64,000 bases of DNA from Thiohalocapsa sp. PB-PSB1 (lineage in GTDB: Bacteria > Pseudomonadota > Gammaproteobacteria > Chromatiales > Chromatiaceae): contig CP050890.1 of assembly GCA_016745215.1 (NCBI GenBank), forward strand, positions 6,386,001 to 6,450,000, read 5' to 3'. Within the stretch, counting starts at the first letter, position 1; each line of letters begins with the position of its first letter. The position numbers were made by a program, and so were the translations under genes. Under the pieces are notes generated by a model. It worked only from the letters and a program-made list of their open reading frames with translations, did no database searches and was not told the origin of the DNA. Below are positions 26,938-35,804 of the stretch, in pieces.

Positions 26938-26997
26938 GCCGGTTCAAGTAAGCCGGTTCAAGTAAGCCGGTTCAAGTAAGCCGGTTCAAGTAAGCCG
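26935..26997 (+). repeat. Tandem 14-bp repeat after pucA3
   Basis: AAGCCGGTTCAAGT is repeated four times and followed by a partial unit AAGCCGGT. pucA2 has only two degenerate units at the same place (20534-20570), so the array expanded by slippage after duplication. Confidence 0.8.
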
Positions 26998-27079
26998 GTC
27001 CCCGACGCTGGACATGATCAACGCGCTCGCCGCTGAGCGAGGCGTTGCGATCATTAGACGACCGGCGCTGACCGCGCAC

Positions 27080-27099
27080 CAGGAAAGGTCATTTTCCTG
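27080..27099 (+). terminator. Conserved hairpin downstream of pucBA3
   Basis: CAGGAAA-N6-TTTCCTG is a 7-bp stem at the site equivalent to the hairpins after copies 1 and 2, but with both arms changed in a compensating way. The second small stem GGATG/CATCC recurs at about 27139-27153. The region up to 27425 holds no gene. Confidence 0.5.
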
Positions 27100-27425
27100 C
27101 GCAAGTGGGGCGCCGTGTCGTTGAAGGAGTTGGTGCAAGGATGTGGGGCATCCGTGCCCGCTGTGCGTCGGCCTGTTCTGCGCTAGCGTCTCCCTCTCTT
27201 TTTCGCTCCCTTGGGGGCCTTTGTTTGTCCGGGCTTGATTGCTCCCGGATGCTCGCCGTGCGCGTCAGCGGGCTGGATCGGTGCGGGTGATGGGGCCCGT
27301 CTGCCTGTGGTCGTTGGCAGATCGCGCAGGGCTGGATGCGGGCTGCTGCAAAGACCCGTCGACCTCCGGCCAGACGGGAAACAGACAATAGGGCGCAGGC
27401 GTCACTCGACGGCGAGTCTCGTCCG

Positions 27426-29336
27426 CTAGATCGCCAACGGTCCCACCAGATCGACCGCCGGGATCGGATTCTCACGCAGCCCTTCGGCCACCAGAACCTG
27501 ATTGGCGGCGATGCGTCCGGTCATCGTCGCTGCCTCCATCAGATTCGCTGGCACATCCAAGCGAACAAAGTCGCCGGCCAGGAACAGGTTGTCGATGGGG
27601 GTGATCACACCTGGACGCCCGGTGTGGTCACCAGGTGCCCAGCGGGGGAAGTTCCGCTGCATCGTGTAGATGTCGTAGACGATGCCGGCACCCTTCAAGT
27701 CGGGGATCAGCTCATTGAGCTCTTCGCGCATGATGCGTTTGATCTCGGCCTGGTCGATGACGTTTTCTTCCTCCACCGCGTAGGCATGGAGTTCGATCAC
27801 CGACCCCTGGCGGCGCTCGGCCCAATCGACGTATTGCGGCTGCATTTGCGAGTAAATCGCGATTGAGTCGGTGTAGCGGTAACCGCTGATGGTATAGAAC
27901 GGCACCTTCATGGGCTCGATCTTCCGATCAAACCAGATGCGCCAGACGATGTACGGATCAGCGACACCAAGACGCTCGGCGCTCTGGATGAAGGCTTGGT
28001 TGCTGAGGTCGGACTGCGATACGATTTCCCTGAGCCCGGGGACATCGCAGGCGAGTACGACATAGTCGGCCTGCAGCTCGATATCGGACTGTTTCTTGCC
28101 CGTGGTCAGCTTGATCTCGCCGTCGCCCGGCGTCGCATCCATTGCTACCAGCGGGATGACTGTTGGCCCCTCGGTTGGATTGCCGTTCTTGTCGTATTTT
28201 GCGCCATGGCAAGGGCAGGCAAACCCCCCCGTGGCCGCGTCCAGCGCTACTGGACACCCCATGTGCGTGCAGCGCCCGGAGAGTGCGGTAAACACCTCGC
28301 CCGATGCCGAGGCATCTTTCTTTACAAAGTACAAATCCGCGCCATTCCAAAAGGCCGTCCAGTCGTTGGCGACCTCTGCCGTCGGGACGCTGTGCTCCTT
28401 GCCCAGGATGTCGCCGGGCCGCTTCAAGATAAGCTTGCCGATACGCCCGTCCTGCTCGACCAAACGATCCACTTCGACGCCGGTGATGGCCCGCCCACCC
28501 AGTTCGGTGAGCTTCTGCGTCAGCGGCCTGACCACCGAGGTCATCGCATCGTCGATGGTTTGATCGTAGCCCATGCCGTCCGGGTTGCCGAGGAAGAAGA
28601 AGTGGAAGAACTTGATTCCTTCCGCGGTCGAGTATCGATGGAATTGGTTGAAGGATGTATGCGCGAAGGGCTCAATGATGGTATCGACCATCGGCTGGTT
28701 GATGCGTTCGCAAAAGGTCTTGAAATCGATGTCGTCATACTGTGCAAAGGTGCGCTCGGGATGGTAGCGCATCAACTCGTAGAGCTTCCCGCGCGGGTCG
28801 TTGAAGTCCAGTAACGACACAGATTTGGCCTGGTTCACGACTGCCAGCAGGTTGAACGGAAAGAGCGTTGTTGTATTGGTAAAGCTCTCCGTGCCTTTCT
28901 CCGGATCCTTGAAGATCACCGGATAGTCCTTCACCGGCTTCAAATTGCCACGTAGCCCAATCTCCTCGAGCAATCCGTTGAGGTTGTAATACTGGTTAAA
29001 AAAGCCGTGAAAACCGTGCTCCATGGCCATTGTCTCGCCATCGACGTTGACGTTCCAACCGGTAAGCCGTCCGCCCAGATTGTCTGAGCGCTCCACCAGC
29101 GTGACATCGAAGCCCCGCTTCAGCAGTTCGTAAGTGGCCGCCATGCCGGCCAGGCCGCCACCAACGATAACAACGCGCTTCTTGTCCGCGGGGGCCAGCG
29201 GCAGCGTGTCGTTATCCGCCGAAGCGAACGGCAAGGTCGTGCGGCGCGGCTGTATGGCGTACAGCCCGGCGCCGCCAAGCGCGGTACCGGCGATTGCGGC
29301 AAGGCCAACATTGGAGAGGAATCGACGACGTTTCAT
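27426..29336 (-). CDS. crtU: Carotenoid desaturase/methyltransferase (chi-ring synthase) with Rieske insert
   Basis: 636 residues. The N-terminus has a twin-arginine motif (KRRRFLSNVG) and a hydrophobic stretch, suggesting Tat export or membrane anchoring. An FAD Rossmann fold follows (VVIVGGGLAGMAATYELLKR, about residues 54-73) with GGRLTGW. A Rieske 2Fe-2S motif lies about residues 355-385 (CTHMGC and CPCHG). The C-terminus has the amine-oxidase/CrtI-type FAD signature FLAGDFVRLDVPANLMEAAT. CrtU converts a beta end group into an aromatic ring; with CrtY next door this gives the chi ring of okenone. It is divergent from crtY. Rieske-containing CrtU/CruE enzymes are known; the twin-arginine leader is notable. 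Confidence 0.85.
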   Translation of the reverse strand: MKRRRFLSNVGLAAIAGTALGGAGLYAIQPRRTTLPFASADNDTLPLAPADKKRVVIVGGGLAGMAATYELLKRGFDVTLVERSDNLGGRLTGWNVNVDGETMAMEHGFHGFFNQYYNLNGLLEEIGLRGNLKPVKDYPVIFKDPEKGTESFTNTTTLFPFNLLAVVNQAKSVSLLDFNDPRGKLYELMRYHPERTFAQYDDIDFKTFCERINQPMVDTIIEPFAHTSFNQFHRYSTAEGIKFFHFFFLGNPDGMGYDQTIDDAMTSVVRPLTQKLTELGGRAITGVEVDRLVEQDGRIGKLILKRPGDILGKEHSVPTAEVANDWTAFWNGADLYFVKKDASASGEVFTALSGRCTHMGCPVALDAATGGFACPCHGAKYDKNGNPTEGPTVIPLVAMDATPGDGEIKLTTGKKQSDIELQADYVVLACDVPGLREIVSQSDLSNQAFIQSAERLGVADPYIVWRIWFDRKIEPMKVPFYTISGYRYTDSIAIYSQMQPQYVDWAERRQGSVIELHAYAVEEENVIDQAEIKRIMREELNELIPDLKGAGIVYDIYTMQRNFPRWAPGDHTGRPGVITPIDNLFLAGDFVRLDVPANLMEAATMTGRIAANQVLVAEGLRENPIPAVDLVGPLAI

Positions 29337-29746
29337 TTGCGGGGTCCAAACATCTATTAGGTTTCGAAACTGATCGAGAGACCGGCCTAAGCATGGGCAT
29401 TACGACCGCGAATAACGCATGTCGCCAGGCTGCCCGAGTCGTTGAACAGTCTAGCTGCAACGCTGAGATACTTGCGCTGACAGCGGTCAAGCAACCCTTC
29501 AAGCACCCCGAGTCTGCTCCATGCAACTGTGCATTGCGACAGACGACCGATTGGGGGGTAGGGAGCGATGAATCAGCAGGTATTCGTTAAGGCATTGGCA
29601 TGCAGGTGCGCCGCCGGGTTACGCCGAGCAGTGCCGTGATATTCTTTAGGGTTATGGCTCGATGCTCGCGCAACGTCCCTCGAACAAGGGCGCGCAGTGC
29701 GTTCGACCGCAACGGCCGACCCATCCAACAGCATGAGGAACTCTCG
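29337..29746. other. Intergenic region between divergent crtU and crtY
   Basis: No gene is supported here. It must hold the promoters of crtU (minus) and crtY (plus). I found no exact TGT-N12-ACA box; TGTGCATTGCGACAGACG near 29525 misses the last base. Confidence 0.5.
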
Positions 29747-30934
29747 ATGAACACGCCCTTGAAGCAGGACGCCGACGCAGACTATCTTCTGATCGGCGGG
29801 GGTCTGCAGAACGCATTGATCTTGCTCGCGCTTGCCGCCCGGAAGCCGGATGCATCAATCACCCTGTTGGAGCGCGAAGATGCACTTGGCGGGAATCACA
29901 TCTGGTCGTTCCAGGCGTTAGACCTACCGGAATCGGCCAAACTCTGGGCCTCGGCGTTGTTCGAGTACACCTGGCCGGGCTATCAGATTCATTTCGACCA
30001 TTCGTCGCGCTGGGTGCAGGGCAGTTATCGGTCTTGTAGTTCCGAGCATCTCGACCGTGTCGTGCGCGGGGTCGCCGACGCTCGGGCCAACATCCGCTTG
30101 CGCATGGGCACGCCGGTGGTCCGCTGCGACGCAAACTCGGCTACGCTCAAGAACGGCGAGGTGTTGCGGGGGCGCATCGTGGTCGATGCGCGCGGCCCCG
30201 AACAGTGCGCGCAAAGCAGGGGGGGCGGCTTCCAGAAGTTCGTCGGCTTGGAATGTCGTTTGCGGCAACCGACCTTGATGACGGCTCCGCTCCTCATGGA
30301 CACCCGCTGCCCGCAGAAGGATGGCTTTCGCTTTTACTACGTGCTGCCCTTTACCGAGGACCGAGTGCTGATTGAGGATACCTACTTCTCCAATGATCCG
30401 GGCATCGACGTGGAGGCCATCAGCCAGGGTATCCAAAGAGACGCGCATCGCCTTGGCTTGGACATTGAGTCTGTGTTGCGAACCGAGGTCGGCGTCTTGC
30501 CGATGCCGTCGCGTAGCCCGTTCTCGGCCAAACCCGAGGGGCCTATTCACGCCGGATACGCCGGTGGATGGTTCAACCCGGGTACCGGCTACTCACTCGC
30601 GGCCGCGGCCCGACTGGCTGAACACCTGTCGCGAACCCCGATTGACGACACCTTTGGCGCAGCCTGGAAGCGTCTGGTGCGACAGATGCGCATTCAGTCT
30701 CATTTTCTTGCCTTCTTGAACCTCCTGATGTTCGGTTTCTTTCATGGCGCCAAACGTCAGCGGCTCATGGAGCGCTTCTATCTGGTGTCCGATCCCGTTA
30801 TCCATCGATTCTTCGCCATGCAAAACACTGCCGCGGATATGTGGCGGATCATGTACGTCGGTGCGCCTTGGACCCCCAAGGGCTGGGCTAAACGCGCGGA
30901 GTCTCCGCCGGGGGCTGGCTCGGGGCCTCGTTGA
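29747..30934 (+). CDS. crtY: Lycopene beta-cyclase (CrtY type)
   Basis: 395 residues from ATG 29747, preceded by GAGGAA. The FAD/NAD-binding N-terminus is DYLLIGGGLQNALILLALA, followed by GGNHIWSF. Further CrtY features are RIVVDARGP, FRFYYVLPFTEDRVLIEDTY, GVLPMP and the C-terminal AGGWFNPGTGYSLAAAARLA. It cyclises one end of lycopene to a beta ring (gamma-carotene), the substrate for CrtU. CrtY with CrtU, CrtC and CrtD-like genes in the same region is the combination expected for okenone. Confidence 0.9.
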   Translation: MNTPLKQDADADYLLIGGGLQNALILLALAARKPDASITLLEREDALGGNHIWSFQALDLPESAKLWASALFEYTWPGYQIHFDHSSRWVQGSYRSCSSEHLDRVVRGVADARANIRLRMGTPVVRCDANSATLKNGEVLRGRIVVDARGPEQCAQSRGGGFQKFVGLECRLRQPTLMTAPLLMDTRCPQKDGFRFYYVLPFTEDRVLIEDTYFSNDPGIDVEAISQGIQRDAHRLGLDIESVLRTEVGVLPMPSRSPFSAKPEGPIHAGYAGGWFNPGTGYSLAAAARLAEHLSRTPIDDTFGAAWKRLVRQMRIQSHFLAFLNLLMFGFFHGAKRQRLMERFYLVSDPVIHRFFAMQNTAADMWRIMYVGAPWTPKGWAKRAESPPGAGSGPR

Positions 30935-31100
30935 TTTCGCCTTCAGACCCTGCACAGAGCGCGTGCGAAAGGCCCTTGTCGCCGTTCTGCTTGGCCTGGC
31001 GTCGATTCCGCAGGCTCCCAGGTTCTCGTCGAACGCGCATGGAGGGTACGAGGTACCGGCCTGTTGCAACAGCGGTGTAACGTCCGGTTGACGAAAATGA

Positions 31101-31140
31101 TGTAAATCTACCTTGACACCGCGATTGGTTGGGTTAAACT
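31101..31140 (+). promoter_or_regulatory. pucBA4 promoter with overlapping TGT-N12-ACA box
   Basis: TGTAAATCTACCTTGACA (31101-31118) with TTGACA as -35 and TAAACT (31135-31140) as -10 after 16 bp. The spacer differs from copies 1-3 and lacks the TGACA/TGTCA dyad, while the box itself is conserved. Confidence 0.7.
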
Positions 31141-31293
31141 AGCAACCGTGGATCGAGAACACTTCGTTGCGCCCACCCTTGTCCCTCTTGGTGGAGCTGC
31201 CTTGCGCGGTGATGTTCGATGCACGGTACGGAGTTTTCCGCTGACCGCAAGGGCATCGGTTCTTCAACAAACACCTTACTGGAGGCTACTCAA

Positions 31294-31443
31294 ATGGCTG
31301 AACAGAAATCGGCAAATCTTTCGGGTCTGACCGACGAGCAAGCAAAGGAATTTCACGAGCACTGGAAGCATGGCGTCTGGAGCTGGGTCATGATCGCCTC
31401 TGTCGTTCATGGGGTCACTTGGGTCTATCAACCCTGGTTCTAA
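31294..31443 (+). CDS. pucB: Light-harvesting LH2 beta subunit 4
   Basis: 49 residues, two longer at the N-terminus than the other copies (MAEQKSANLSG). The pigment-ligating His is in SVVHGVTWVY, with Gly after it. TGGAGG precedes the ATG. The stop region CTGGTTCTAAG is repeated three times in tandem (about 31433-31466), so the terminus was duplicated by slippage. Confidence 0.93.
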   Translation: MAEQKSANLSGLTDEQAKEFHEHWKHGVWSWVMIASVVHGVTWVYQPWF

Positions 31444-31491
31444 GCTGGTTCTAAGCTGGTTCTAAGATTCTAGTTTTTTAGGAGATCTCCG

Positions 31492-31752
31492 ATGAAAGTA
31501 CCGTATCTGATGGCCGATCCCAGTGTTGCGACGCCTGAGCACCCGGAAGAAGATTGGAAGATTTGGACCGTCATCAATCCTGCGATCTGGATGATGCCTT
31601 GGTTCATTGTGCTGATGGTTCAGATGTGGATGATCCACTGGTATGCGCTGTCGCTGCCTGGCTACGGTTGGAAAGATTCCGTCCGCGTTGCTGAGCCAGT
31701 TGCTGTCGTTGCGCCTGCGCCTGCTGCGCCTGCTGCCCCGGTCGCTGAATAA
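31492..31752 (+). CDS. pucA: Light-harvesting LH2 alpha subunit 4
   Basis: 86 residues with IHWYALSLPGYGWKD, the Trp/Trp class shared with copy 1. The C-terminal tail is an Ala/Pro stretch (VAPAPAAPAAPVAE). A typical AGGAGAT ribosome site precedes it. It ends the fourth puc operon, followed by a strong hairpin. Confidence 0.92.
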   Translation: MKVPYLMADPSVATPEHPEEDWKIWTVINPAIWMMPWFIVLMVQMWMIHWYALSLPGYGWKDSVRVAEPVAVVAPAPAAPAAPVAE

Positions 31753-31769
31753 GCGAGCCCGATAGCAAA

Positions 31770-31792
31770 AGCCCGGTACCCCATGCCGGGCT
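31770..31792 (+). terminator. Hairpin terminator of pucBA4
   Basis: AGCCCGG-TACCCCATG-CCGGGCT is a 7-bp perfect stem 18 bp after the pucA4 stop. No clear T-tract follows. It is unrelated in sequence to the hairpins after copies 1-3. Confidence 0.6.
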
Positions 31793-31799
31793 GTGGCAA

Positions 31800-32266
31800 A
31801 GCCATCGTCTGCTCTTTAGCTGGTCTTGAATGGTTTTAGCCGTTAGTCATGTGTCGCCTTGATGCATGGCGGATCTGGCCTAGTGCCTACCGGTGTCGTC
31901 TGCATGAACTTTGTAGACCGGCAGCGTAGATGGGCACTGTGCCAGTGTCTGTTGCCGCTTCTCCTTCCTGTCTAGCAGCGCTTTCCTCGTCTCTTGCTGG
32001 GTGCATGCCGCTAGGCCCGGATCGTCTCTGCCGAACTCCCCGTCCGATTCCAATGCGATCCCCAGTCGTGGGCTTAGGTACGTTTTCGTGCAACTGCTTC
32101 TGTCTATGCTGTTCTCGTCGGTCTGAGGCAAGGCCCGGTTAGGTGAGCGTAGGCACGAGTCTATTCGCCCCGTCATTGCGTATTCCCGGACCTAAGTGAT
32201 GGCGGGGCGGCAAACCCAGGCGTTGCTTTGAAGGGCTTCGGCAGCAGCGCCTGGGTCGGGGAGGGG
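31800..32266. other. Gene-free region after pucBA4
   Basis: About 470 bp without a convincing coding frame, RNA gene or repeat. Confidence 0.5.
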
Positions 32267-33670
32267 TTAGGGCATCTGATCAAGGCCAAACTGAGCGGGC
32301 GGTTGCGGATCTTCCTTGCGCGAGCGAAGTACCATGGGCAGTAGGGCGAGCAGAGCGGCGACCAGTAGCACCACCTCCAGGACGTAGACGATGCGATAGC
32401 CCGTTGATGCGGCCGTCAGGTCTGACCCTAGCGACCCATCAATAGCAAGTCCGGTCGTGAAATCGCGGATGGCGCCTCCGAGGGCAATTGCAACACCCTG
32501 TGACGTCGCCTGCACGGCTCCCCAGGCACCCAGTGCCAATCCAGCATGTCCGCTCTCGGCCAGCGCCATCGCGGCGGTCAGGGTACCGACGCCGAGCAGA
32601 CCGGTACCGAAGCCGATCAGGCCGGTGCCAATGCGAAAGACGAGCGTTGAGTCGACCGTCGCGGCAAAGATGACCAAGACGAATGCGATGACCCCGAGCG
32701 TGGCGCCAGCGGCGGCGAGGCGATAGGGATCCCCACCGCGGGTCAGTAGATAGCCGGAGAGTGCGAAGGCCGAGAAGGTGCCGCCGGCCAGGATGGCGGT
32801 TAGAGAGGTCGTCTGTGCGACGCTGAGGCCAAGGACTTGGGCGCCATAGGGTTCAAGCAGGATCTCCTGCATGCTGAAGCCTGCCGTGCCGAGGCCGACA
32901 ACGATCAGTAGACGGCTTGCGTGGCCACCGCGCATGAAGGCTTGCCAGCTTTCTCGAAATGGCGGTCGGGGGATATTGGCGATTGCGCGCTTGAGGTCGA
33001 TGGCTTCCTGTTTCCATAGGGCAACTACGTTGATGATGATCGTGACCAATGCCACGCTATGCACCAACTCGACCAGTCGTTTGTGGGAAAAATCCTCCAG
33101 CAGGTGCCCGAACAGTAAGGCGCTGCCGACCATGCCGAGCAGCAGCATGGCGTATAGCAATGCGACAACGCGAGGGCGTTTGTCCGCGGGGGCCAGGTCG
33201 GTTGCGAGGGCCAAGCCCGCGGTCTGCACCGTGTGCATGCCTGCGCCCACCATCAAGAACGACACTGCCGCCGCGATCTGGCCGACGATGGCGAGCTGGT
33301 TGTTGGGATCAGACAGGATCAAGATGGAGTACGGCATAATCGCGAAACCGCCGTATTGGAGCATGCTGCCGACAGCAATGAACGGCACGCGGCGCCAACC
33401 GAATGCGGAATGGTGGTAGTCCGAACGATGGCCGATCAAGGCTCGCAGCGGTGCAAAAACAAGCGGTAGCGCAACCATCAGCGAGACCAGCCACGCGGAC
33501 ACGCCGAGTTCGACGACCATGACGCGGTTCAACGTGCCGTAGAGCATGACCATGGCCATGCCGACGGACACTTGGAACAGCGACAGACGCAGCAGTCGAG
33601 ACAACGGGAGTTGTTCGGTTGCGGCGTCCGCGAACGGAAGGCTGAGAAGGAAATCGAGTGTTCTTTTCAT
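32267..33670 (-). CDS. PucC/BCD-family transporter (bacteriochlorophyll delivery or antenna assembly)
   Basis: 467 residues with about twelve transmembrane helices of the major facilitator type. BCD-family features are visible: SVGMAMVMLYGTLNRVMVVELG, LRALIGHRSDYH, GWRRVPFIAVGSMLQYGG and QEILLEPYGAQVLGLSV. The family (PucC, LhaA, Orf428/Bch2) helps insert or deliver bacteriochlorophyll to antenna complexes. A bchP remnant lies immediately upstream on the same strand. bchP and a PucC-like gene are neighbours in the bch clusters of other purple bacteria, so this may be the Orf428-type paralog rather than PucC proper. Confidence 0.88.
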   Translation of the reverse strand: MKRTLDFLLSLPFADAATEQLPLSRLLRLSLFQVSVGMAMVMLYGTLNRVMVVELGVSAWLVSLMVALPLVFAPLRALIGHRSDYHHSAFGWRRVPFIAVGSMLQYGGFAIMPYSILILSDPNNQLAIVGQIAAAVSFLMVGAGMHTVQTAGLALATDLAPADKRPRVVALLYAMLLLGMVGSALLFGHLLEDFSHKRLVELVHSVALVTIIINVVALWKQEAIDLKRAIANIPRPPFRESWQAFMRGGHASRLLIVVGLGTAGFSMQEILLEPYGAQVLGLSVAQTTSLTAILAGGTFSAFALSGYLLTRGGDPYRLAAAGATLGVIAFVLVIFAATVDSTLVFRIGTGLIGFGTGLLGVGTLTAAMALAESGHAGLALGAWGAVQATSQGVAIALGGAIRDFTTGLAIDGSLGSDLTAASTGYRIVYVLEVVLLVAALLALLPMVLRSRKEDPQPPAQFGLDQMP

Positions 33671-33914
33671 TTAGGTAAGGCTCCAAGGCGTATCGAGTCG
33701 GCGTTGTCGGGGGCGCTATTGTCAGCTTGCCGTTAGCTGATGGGTGTGCTGCAAGGGCGGCTCTTCGACTGGATCGGGTCCGCGAGGCTCCCTTAAGCCG
33801 ATACGACCGTTTCCAGGGTTGGCGCTGCTCTCTGCTCGGTTATTGCGAGCAGAGAGCCGGGATCCAGCCGCCTGTACGGGCATGCGAGCCTGCACTTCGA
33901 GAGGCCCTGTTGAG

Positions 33915-34139
33915 TCATTGCTTGGCGCTGTTGGGGGAAGCGGCCTTTTGCCAAGGGGCAACGATCCCGAGAAGATGCGCCATGTCCTTGAAAAAGATGC
34001 GCAGGTGCGCCATCGGTTTGGCCTTGACCAAGCGTTTGTACATGTATGCCTGCCAGGTCAGTTCCTGGATGTCTGGGTCGGCACAGAGGCTGACGAGCGG
34101 ATAGGAAATCCAAGCCAGCGGATAGGAAATCCAAGCCAC
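33915..34139 (-). pseudogene. bchP: Geranylgeranyl reductase, C-terminal remnant
   Basis: About 60 codons: SLCADPDIQELTWQAYMYKR followed by LVKAKPMAHLRIFFKDMAHL and a short tail. This matches the C-terminus of BchP/ChlP (plant ChlP has CADEYVQKMTFDSYLYKR at this place). BchP reduces the geranylgeranyl tail of bacteriochlorophyll to phytyl. Everything upstream is replaced by the IS91-type unit starting at 34140. A 21-bp segment next to the break is directly duplicated (34096-34137), giving the repeated WISYPLAWISYPL. Another bchP copy should exist if phytylated pigment is made. Confidence 0.75.
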
Positions 34140-34336
34140 CTTTAGCGTCCAGGTTGGCCCGAGGAAGAAGGGTAGCGGGGGTGGGATGCGCCGTCAACCC
34201 CCGACTGCGGGGCTGATGGACGTCGCGCGCGGCGTGGGGGCGCGCGTTTCGGGGTGCTGGGGTGAGCACCTGCGCCGCAGCGCGCCGCTGGCAGACGAGC
34301 GGGGCTGTACCGTTTCCTGCGGGACAGAGACGGCGG

Positions 34337-35482
34337 CTACCACGCAATGCGCTGATCAAACTCGAAGTCGAACTCGGGCTGTTGGAGGAGGTTCCAGTCG
34401 GGTTCCGACTCGGGTATATCGTCCCAGGCGGGCGGGCCGCGTGCCGGTGTGATCGGCGGCGGACGCGGCGGCTCCCCGATGTGGGTGAGGATCTGCTCGA
34501 CGGGCGCGGCCTCGGCGATGTTGCGCGATGCGGCGCTTAGCCGCGCCGCAGTTGGGACAGACCAGGGGCAGCGATTCGAACAGCCGCTGCCGGCAGCATG
34601 GCCCACAGATAGCGCGCCGGTGAGCGGGCATTGGGGGCCGGCGCCCGGGGCGGCGAACTGACCACGGTCGGTGAGCCTGTTGCGTCCGCCACCTCGCGCC
34701 CGAAGGCGATAGCAGCCGCACGCAGCGGCGCGTTGGGCGCAAGCACGCCGTGGTAGCGATGGCGATGCCGCCTGGGCGGCGGCCAATCTGTGAACAAGTT
34801 GCGCCGCGAGGTGGTCGATCAGCTCCAGCGGCGTGAGCGTCAGCGCCGTGGTGCCGTCACGCTGTGGCTTTGGCAACCGATAGACGACGCGCTCGTCGTC
34901 AAGCCGCTCCAGGCGCTCGAGCGCGAACGGTGGGCGAGCACAATAGCGCAGCAGTCGCTCCAGGCCGGCGCGATCCTGCGCGCCCACGCACACCTCGGCA
35001 TCCAGCGAGAAGCCGCTGTTCTCCCAGGCGCGCATGTCGCAGACGTCATCACGCTCGATCAGGCCGCTGCGGGCGAACCGTTGCTGCCCCCGCCCGCGTA
35101 CCTGTTCGGCGATGGCAGCGACGGCCTCTGGGGTCAGCTCGGCCGCGGGGCGAGAGTGCACGGATTGCGGGTCATCACCGGCCTCCTCGACCGGCTCGAA
35201 GACCCCGTCGATGATGCAGCAATGGTAGTGAACATGGCGATTGAGGGAGGCACCGAAGCGGTGGATGAAGCTCACCGCTTTGAGGCGGGCTCGCGCGCCG
35301 GCACCGCTGCCTTGGATCAAATGCGCCTCGATGACGCGCAGTAGGATTCGCAGGACGGCGCTGAGGGCGCGCGGCTCGCGCTCCAGGTACCAGCGCAGCC
35401 GTTTGGGCACCGAGAGGACCCACTGGCGCACCGGCAGCGGCGGGATGACGTGATCGACCAGGTGCGCCGCGGTCTCCGCCAT
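34337..35482 (-). pseudogene. IS91-family transposase (copy B), 5' truncated with an out-of-frame middle
   Basis: The frame is continuous for 381 residues: MAETAAHLVDHVIPPLPVRQ, NRHVHYHCCI (HUH) and RLLRYCARPPFALERL are normal. From about 34800 to 34560 the reading is out of register (the true frame there reads WPPPRRHRHRYHGVLAPN), and a second indel relative to copy A returns it to register for EQILTHIGEPPRPPPI. The N-terminal zinc finger is missing. Confidence 0.75.
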
Positions 35483-35540
35483 CCGCCGGTGACGCGACGG
35501 CCATGTCGGTATCCGGCTGGAATTCGGCGCTTGACTGGAG

Positions 35541-35804
35541 TTATATACAGTATAGCTGCGTGCGGCTCTGCGTCATTGGGAAGCCGCGATCGCTTTGCAG
35601 ATGTTCGAGGAAGGCCAACACGAGGGGTGCATCGATGTGCTCGACCTGCAGGGCCGATGGCGGGATGCCGAGCTTTTGACTGGCGAACGCGAACAGGAGC
35701 TGAAAGGCATAGGCATAGGTGTCGCAGGTATGCGGACTCGCTGCCCGCTCGACGCCGAGGCGTTGGCGCAAAAAGGCGGTGATGTGCGGCGCGATGTCGG
35801 TCAT
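35541..35804 (-). pseudogene. Tyrosine recombinase N-terminal fragment (copy B)
   Basis: Same 87-residue fragment as at 10771-11034, with no catalytic domain. Part of the duplicated IS91-type unit. Confidence 0.7.

Noticed and set aside
26935..26997. Regular 14-bp repeats as a possible CRISPR array
   Set aside because: The units are tandem with no spacers, and degenerate units occur at the same place after pucA2.
29520..29545. A PpsR/CrtJ box upstream of crtY
   Set aside because: TGTGCATTGCGACAGACG ends in ACG, not ACA, and no second half-site is near.
33793..34359. A 188-codon minus-strand frame spanning the IS91 border
   Set aside because: It is out of frame with the bchP remnant and crosses the border of the mobile unit; the composition is not protein-like.
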